Source: Hyphomicrobium sp.
GTDB lineage: Bacteria > Pseudomonadota > Alphaproteobacteria > Rhizobiales > Hyphomicrobiaceae
Assembly: GCF_019744875.1 (NCBI RefSeq)
Contig: NZ_JAIETU010000002.1
Span: forward strand, 1,348,887-1,412,886
Reading direction: 5' to 3'
DNA length: 64,000 nt
Positions 60,674 to 64,000 of the stretch are shown here, piece after piece. Each line of letters begins with the position of its first letter. The stretch's first letter is position 1. The notes beneath the pieces are model-generated. The model was given only the letters and a program-made list of their open reading frames with translations. It was not told the DNA's origin and did not search any database. The translations under genes and the position numbers were made by a program.

Positions 60674-60938
60674 GAACGATCGCTTCCCAGGTGTCTTGAG
60701 TGAAGCGGGCCCGAAGCTCCGCAATCCGCTTTGCCGCGCCCTCAGCAATTTGTGCCTCGCAGAATTTGTTGGTTGAAACGCCCTCCGCCACCTTGATCAC
60801 CGCCAGCTGCAGCAGCAGCTCGTCCGGGATGCGGAGTTGAAGACGTTTTGCTTTGCCCCGTGCCGCGAGTATCGGCGGGGCTCGCTGTTCAACCGTGGCC
60901 CTTAGGGCCGCGAAGCGTTCTCGAAGGGATATCGACAT
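60633..60938 (-). CDS. small ribbon-helix-helix-like protein
   Basis: A 101-residue protein. A beta segment plus helices (KRLQLRIPDELLLQLAVIKV, AEGVSTNKFCEAQIAEGAAK) match MetJ/Arc-type ribbon-helix-helix folds. It directly precedes the membrane protein gene on the same strand and may regulate it. It is the last plasmid-type gene before the tRNA. Confidence 0.65.
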   Translation of the reverse strand: MSISLRERFAALRATVEQRAPPILAARGKAKRLQLRIPDELLLQLAVIKVAEGVSTNKFCEAQIAEGAAKRIAELRARFTQDTWEAIVHAAQAAWRQDAAD

Positions 60939-61135
60939 GGTTGAGGCCTCCCGTGCGCGATCTCACATCGAGCCGGCAAGGCCTTGCAAGGTGGGCAGGC
61001 CGTAACTAATCATTCCCCGGCAGATACGACTTTACCGCGCTAACCACGGTCAGATACGGCCGGCCATGTTAGCCTGGTGTTCGCCACACCCGGCTAACCG
61101 CTAGTCCTTCGATGCACGGAAGTCTTTGAAGTTGC

Positions 61136-61210
61136 TGGAGCGGGCGAAGGGAATCGAACCCTCGACATTCAGCTTGGGAAGCTGACGTTCTACCTCTGAA
61201 CTACACCCGC
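61136..61210 (-). tRNA. tRNA-Gly (anticodon CCC)
   Basis: Read on the minus strand: acceptor GCGGGTG pairs with CGCCCGC, D-arm TAGTTCAGAGGTAG, anticodon loop TTCCCAA in stem TCAGC/GCTGA, T-arm GAGGGTTCGATTCCCTTC. The CCA end is encoded. The 3' end faces the plasmid-like region, a classic integration site orientation. No second copy of its 3' end was seen to the left. Confidence 0.95.
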
Positions 61211-61455
61211 AAAACGTATCGTCATCAAGACGTTACATGGATGCCCCAGCTATGGCGCCGGTGCATCTCGCAGGCTGACTTGTAGAGCGTTTGGCGCCCG
61301 ATGTGAAGCGCGCGCACGGGCCGCACGGCCTAGTGCCCGAATGCCGCCGGTCGTCGCGCCTTAACGGCTTGCACCGACAGCATCTTGCAGGCATCACGGA
61401 CTTTCCCATCTATGTGCCTCGCAACGAGCGGCGACCTCACAGGATTCCGAACCCG

Positions 61456-62469
61456 ATGACCGACATCAAATCTCCGATCGTCCCCGCCGAGTGGGCCCCC
61501 CAAGCCGCCATCTGGACGGCCTGGCCCGCTGACGCCGGCGAATGGAACGGCGACCTCACAGCGCCCCGCAAGGACGTGGCTGCCCTGGTGCTCGCGCTTG
61601 CCGAGAGCAACCTCGTGCGCGTGCTCGTCAACGGCGAGGAGGCCGCCGCGTCGGCGCTGGCGGCGGTCGGCCAGGCGGCCGAGCTCGTGTCGGCCAAGTA
61701 CGGCGATATCTGGCTGCGTGACACGGGTCCGATTTTCGCGCACGTCGGCAACGACCGCGTCGCGCTGCGCTTCAAGACCAACAGCTGGGGCGGCAAGTAC
61801 GATCTGCCGGACGATCTCACCGTCGGCGATACGGTCGCCGAAATGGCGGGCACGCCCATCCGGCGCTATGACTTCGTGCTCGAAGGCGGCGCGGTGGATC
61901 ACGACGGCCAGGGCACCGTGCTTGCCACCAAGCAGACGCTGCTCAATCCGAACCGCAATGGCTGGACGGCCGAGCAGGCCGAGGCGGCGCTGCGCGATGC
62001 GTTCGGCACCAAGAAGGTGATCTGGGTCGACGAAGGCCTGATCGGCGATCACACCGACGGACACATCGACAACATCGCGCGCTTCGTCGCGCCGGGCCGC
62101 GTCGTGTGCCAGGCGCCTTCGGGTGCGGACGATCCGAACGCCGCCATTCTCGACGCCATCGCCGCGCGGCTGCGCGAGGCGACCGACAGCACCGGGCGCA
62201 AGCTCGACGTCGTCACCATTCCGGGCGCCGGGTTGTACAAGAACGCGGCAGGCGGGATCTCGCCGGCCTCACACATGAACTTCACCATCGCCAACGGCGT
62301 GGTGGTGGTGCCCGTCTACGGCACGCCCACGCAGGAGGCCGCGCTGGCCGCGCTGCAGGACGTGTTTCCCGATCGCCGCGTCATCGGCGTCTCGTCGCGC
62401 GGTCTGCTTGGTTCCGGCGAAGCCGGCGGCGGCTCCTTCCATTGCATCACCCAGCAGGAACCCCTTTGA
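61456..62469 (+). CDS. aguA: agmatine deiminase
   Basis: A 337-residue peptidyl-arginine-deiminase-fold enzyme that converts agmatine to N-carbamoylputrescine and ammonia. Signature WLRDTGPIFAH (86-96), GGAVDHDGQG (145-153), the His203 motif DGHIDN and catalytic Cys330 (GGGSFHCITQQ) are present. ATG 61456 begins MTDIKSPIVP; the in-frame extension to 61291 has no support. Its stop overlaps the start of the amidase gene (TGATG), giving a complete two-step agmatine to putrescine operon. Confidence 0.93.
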   Translation: MTDIKSPIVPAEWAPQAAIWTAWPADAGEWNGDLTAPRKDVAALVLALAESNLVRVLVNGEEAAASALAAVGQAAELVSAKYGDIWLRDTGPIFAHVGNDRVALRFKTNSWGGKYDLPDDLTVGDTVAEMAGTPIRRYDFVLEGGAVDHDGQGTVLATKQTLLNPNRNGWTAEQAEAALRDAFGTKKVIWVDEGLIGDHTDGHIDNIARFVAPGRVVCQAPSGADDPNAAILDAIAARLREATDSTGRKLDVVTIPGAGLYKNAAGGISPASHMNFTIANGVVVVPVYGTPTQEAALAALQDVFPDRRVIGVSSRGLLGSGEAGGGSFHCITQQEPL

Positions 62470-63329
62470 TGACAGCACGCAGCATTACGGTCGCGGCGAT
62501 CCAGACGAGCTACGGCCAGGATCTCGCGGCCAACATCGCGAAGTCGGAAGCGTTCGTGCGCGAAGCCGCGCGCGGCGGCGCCGATGTCGTGCTGCCGTCC
62601 GAGCTGTTCCAGGGCATCTATTTCTGCACACGACAAGACCCGAAGTGGTTCGAGACGGCGTTCCCGGTCGATGCGCATCCGTGCGTGATCGCGCTCAAGA
62701 AGCTCGCCGGTGAACTCGGCGTCGTCATTCCGATCTCGTTTTTCGAGAAGGACGGGCCGCGCTATTACAACAGCGTCGCCATTGCCGACGCGGACGGCGC
62801 GCTGCTTGGCGTCTATCGCAAGAGCCACATTCCGGACGGGCCCGGGTATCAGGAAAAGTACTACTTCCGGCCCGGCGACACGGGCTTCAAGACCTGGAAG
62901 ACCAAGCGCGGACATATCGGCGTCGGCATCTGTTGGGACCAGTGGTACCCGGAAACCGCGCGCGCGATGGCGGTCGAGGGTGCGGAGGTGCTGTTCTATC
63001 CGACGGCGATCGGCTCGGAGCCGTATGACGATGCGCTCGATACGCATCTGCAGTGGCAGCGTGCAATGCAGGGGCACGCTGTCTCGAATGCCGTGCCGAT
63101 CGTGGCATCGAACCGGATCGGCCTCGAGGACAACGAGGGCGTGAAGCAGAAATTCTACGGGCACTCGTTCATCAGCGATCACCGCGGTGAGCTGGTCGAG
63201 CAGTTCGGCGCGGCCGACGAAGGCATTCTGAAGCACACCTTCGACCTCGGCCTGATCGAAAGCTATCGCGCCGACTGGGGCTTTTTCCGCGACCGCCGGA
63301 CGGACCTCTACGCGCGCAGCATCATCTGA
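62469..63329 (+). CDS. aguB: N-carbamoylputrescine amidase
   Basis: A 286-residue nitrilase-superfamily amidase. The Glu-Lys-Cys triad is Glu45 (LPSELFQG), Lys118 (YRKSHIPDGPGYQEKYYF) and Cys155 (GICWDQWYPE). It hydrolyses N-carbamoylputrescine to putrescine, CO2 and ammonia. Translationally coupled to agmatine deiminase. It gives arginine-derived putrescine without ornithine decarboxylase. Confidence 0.94.
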   Translation: MTARSITVAAIQTSYGQDLAANIAKSEAFVREAARGGADVVLPSELFQGIYFCTRQDPKWFETAFPVDAHPCVIALKKLAGELGVVIPISFFEKDGPRYYNSVAIADADGALLGVYRKSHIPDGPGYQEKYYFRPGDTGFKTWKTKRGHIGVGICWDQWYPETARAMAVEGAEVLFYPTAIGSEPYDDALDTHLQWQRAMQGHAVSNAVPIVASNRIGLEDNEGVKQKFYGHSFISDHRGELVEQFGAADEGILKHTFDLGLIESYRADWGFFRDRRTDLYARSII

Positions 63330-63591
63330 TTTTGAAACGCCTCAGGGCGGCGGCCGGCCCGCTCGTCGCGAGGCATCATCGTGACGGCTTGCGCTGCGCA
63401 TTCGGATGCGCGGCGGGCTTGTCGCGTTCGTGCTGGTGATTGTGCGGGAGTTGCGCGCGCCTGATGGCGCGGCGGTCGGGCGAACCGACTGATGGCCCTC
63501 AGCTGGCTCGCCCTCCTTGTCTGTTGGCTCACTCCCCTTCCCGGCATCCCTGCGCAAGGACGACAGGACGGCATTTCTCGTCTTCTTATCG

Positions 63592-64000
63592 TTACGGTGC
63601 TGCGACGGCCGGTGCTTCAGCCGCGCCGTTGATGTGTGCGACGACTTCCGGCGCAACCATCACGTCGGCCTCGGCTTCCGCTTCGACTGCGGCCTCCGCA
63701 GCAGGTGCGGCTTCGGCGGCGGCTTCCTCGGTTGCGGCTTCGGCTGCGACTTCGGCAGGTGCTTCCTCAGCAGCGGGTGCTGCTTCGGCGGCGGCTTCCT
63801 CGGACGCGGCTTCGGCTACGACTTCGGCAGGCGCTTCCTCTGCAGCGGGTGCTGCTTCGGCGGCGGCTTCCTCGGATGCGGCTTCGGCGGCGACTTCGGC
63901 AGGCGCTTCCTCTGCAGCGGGTTCTGCTTCGGCGGCGGCTTCCTCGGACGCGGCTTCGGCTACGACTTCGGCAGGCGCTTCCTCTGCAGCGGGTGCTGCT
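63592..64000 (-). CDS. Ala/Glu-rich repeat protein, C-terminal part (runs off window)
   Basis: A minus-strand frame open to the window edge, about 136 codons, with stop TAA at 63592-63594. The visible part is about four imperfect 24-residue repeats (APAAEEAPAEVVAEAASEEA and so on; 72 bp at DNA level), followed by a unique end with VAPEVVAHINGAAEAPAV. Such tails occur on ribosomal and translation-associated or envelope proteins of alphaproteobacteria; the identity cannot be told from this fragment. Confidence 0.65.
   Translation of the reverse strand, partial: AAPAAEEAPAEVVAEAASEEAAAEAEPAAEEAPAEVAAEAASEEAAAEAAPAAEEAPAEVVAEAASEEAAAEAAPAAEEAPAEVAAEAATEEAAAEAAPAAEAAVEAEAEADVMVAPEVVAHINGAAEAPAVAAP

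Overview
The window looks like an alphaproteobacterium, probably Rhizobiales-like. This is inferred from a GTTC-N7-GTTC SOS box, a P1B-5 metal ATPase with a C-terminal hemerythrin domain, DUF2188 and DUF3240 families, and high-GC codon use. It reads as two chromosomal flanks around a long stretch with plasmid-type genes. No rRNA and no CRISPR array was seen. There is one tRNA, Gly(CCC), at 61136-61210.

Left part (1-23649). A Crp/Fnr regulator and a DUF2892 protein open the window. A purple-acid-phosphatase gene is split in two (1747-2024 and 10611-11267). Between the halves lies an 8.6-kb unit bounded by imperfect terminal inverted repeats (2025-2065 and 10579-10610). The unit carries three overlapping tyrosine recombinases (RIT-type trio), an XRE/ImmA pair, a DUF2188 protein and a compact CBASS anti-phage operon: patatin phospholipase CapV, CD-NTase and a stand-alone E2-like protein. 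Next comes metal homeostasis: an RND pump operon (adaptor, pump, DUF3240), a divergent two-component system, a Nia-like P1B-5 ATPase with hemerythrin tail, a VIT1/CCC1 transporter, a PepSY/cytochrome b561 pair and an outer-membrane protein.

Middle and right part (about 24.2-60.9 kb). This is an accessory region of plasmid character: ArdC antirestriction, an orphan VirD4/TraG ATPase without membrane anchor or relaxase, an H-NS-like protein, three small proteins with similar basic C-termini, a frameshifted HMCES/YedK gene, SOS-controlled umuDC, a DnaB helicase, and many small genes with 4-base ATGA overlaps. At 38.7-51.1 kb sits a cluster of exported proteins. It is dominated by a 2206-residue fibre with a tail-collar-like region and a C-terminal peptidase S74 chaperone, followed by a glycine-rich adhesin-like protein. 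At 54.6-58.9 kb lie an orphan methyltransferase, a large array of 8-bp repeats (putative centromere), ParA, a ribbon-helix-helix partner, a RepA-type initiator and 13 iterons of 14 bp. This is a full replication and partition module, so the stretch is best read as an integrated plasmid or part of a secondary replicon.

Right flank (61.1-64.0 kb). tRNA-Gly(CCC), agmatine deiminase and N-carbamoylputrescine amidase (agmatine to putrescine), and the 3' end of a gene for an Ala/Glu-rich repeat protein running off the window. No integrase was seen next to the tRNA and no second copy of its 3' end was found, so how the plasmid-like stretch entered is unresolved.
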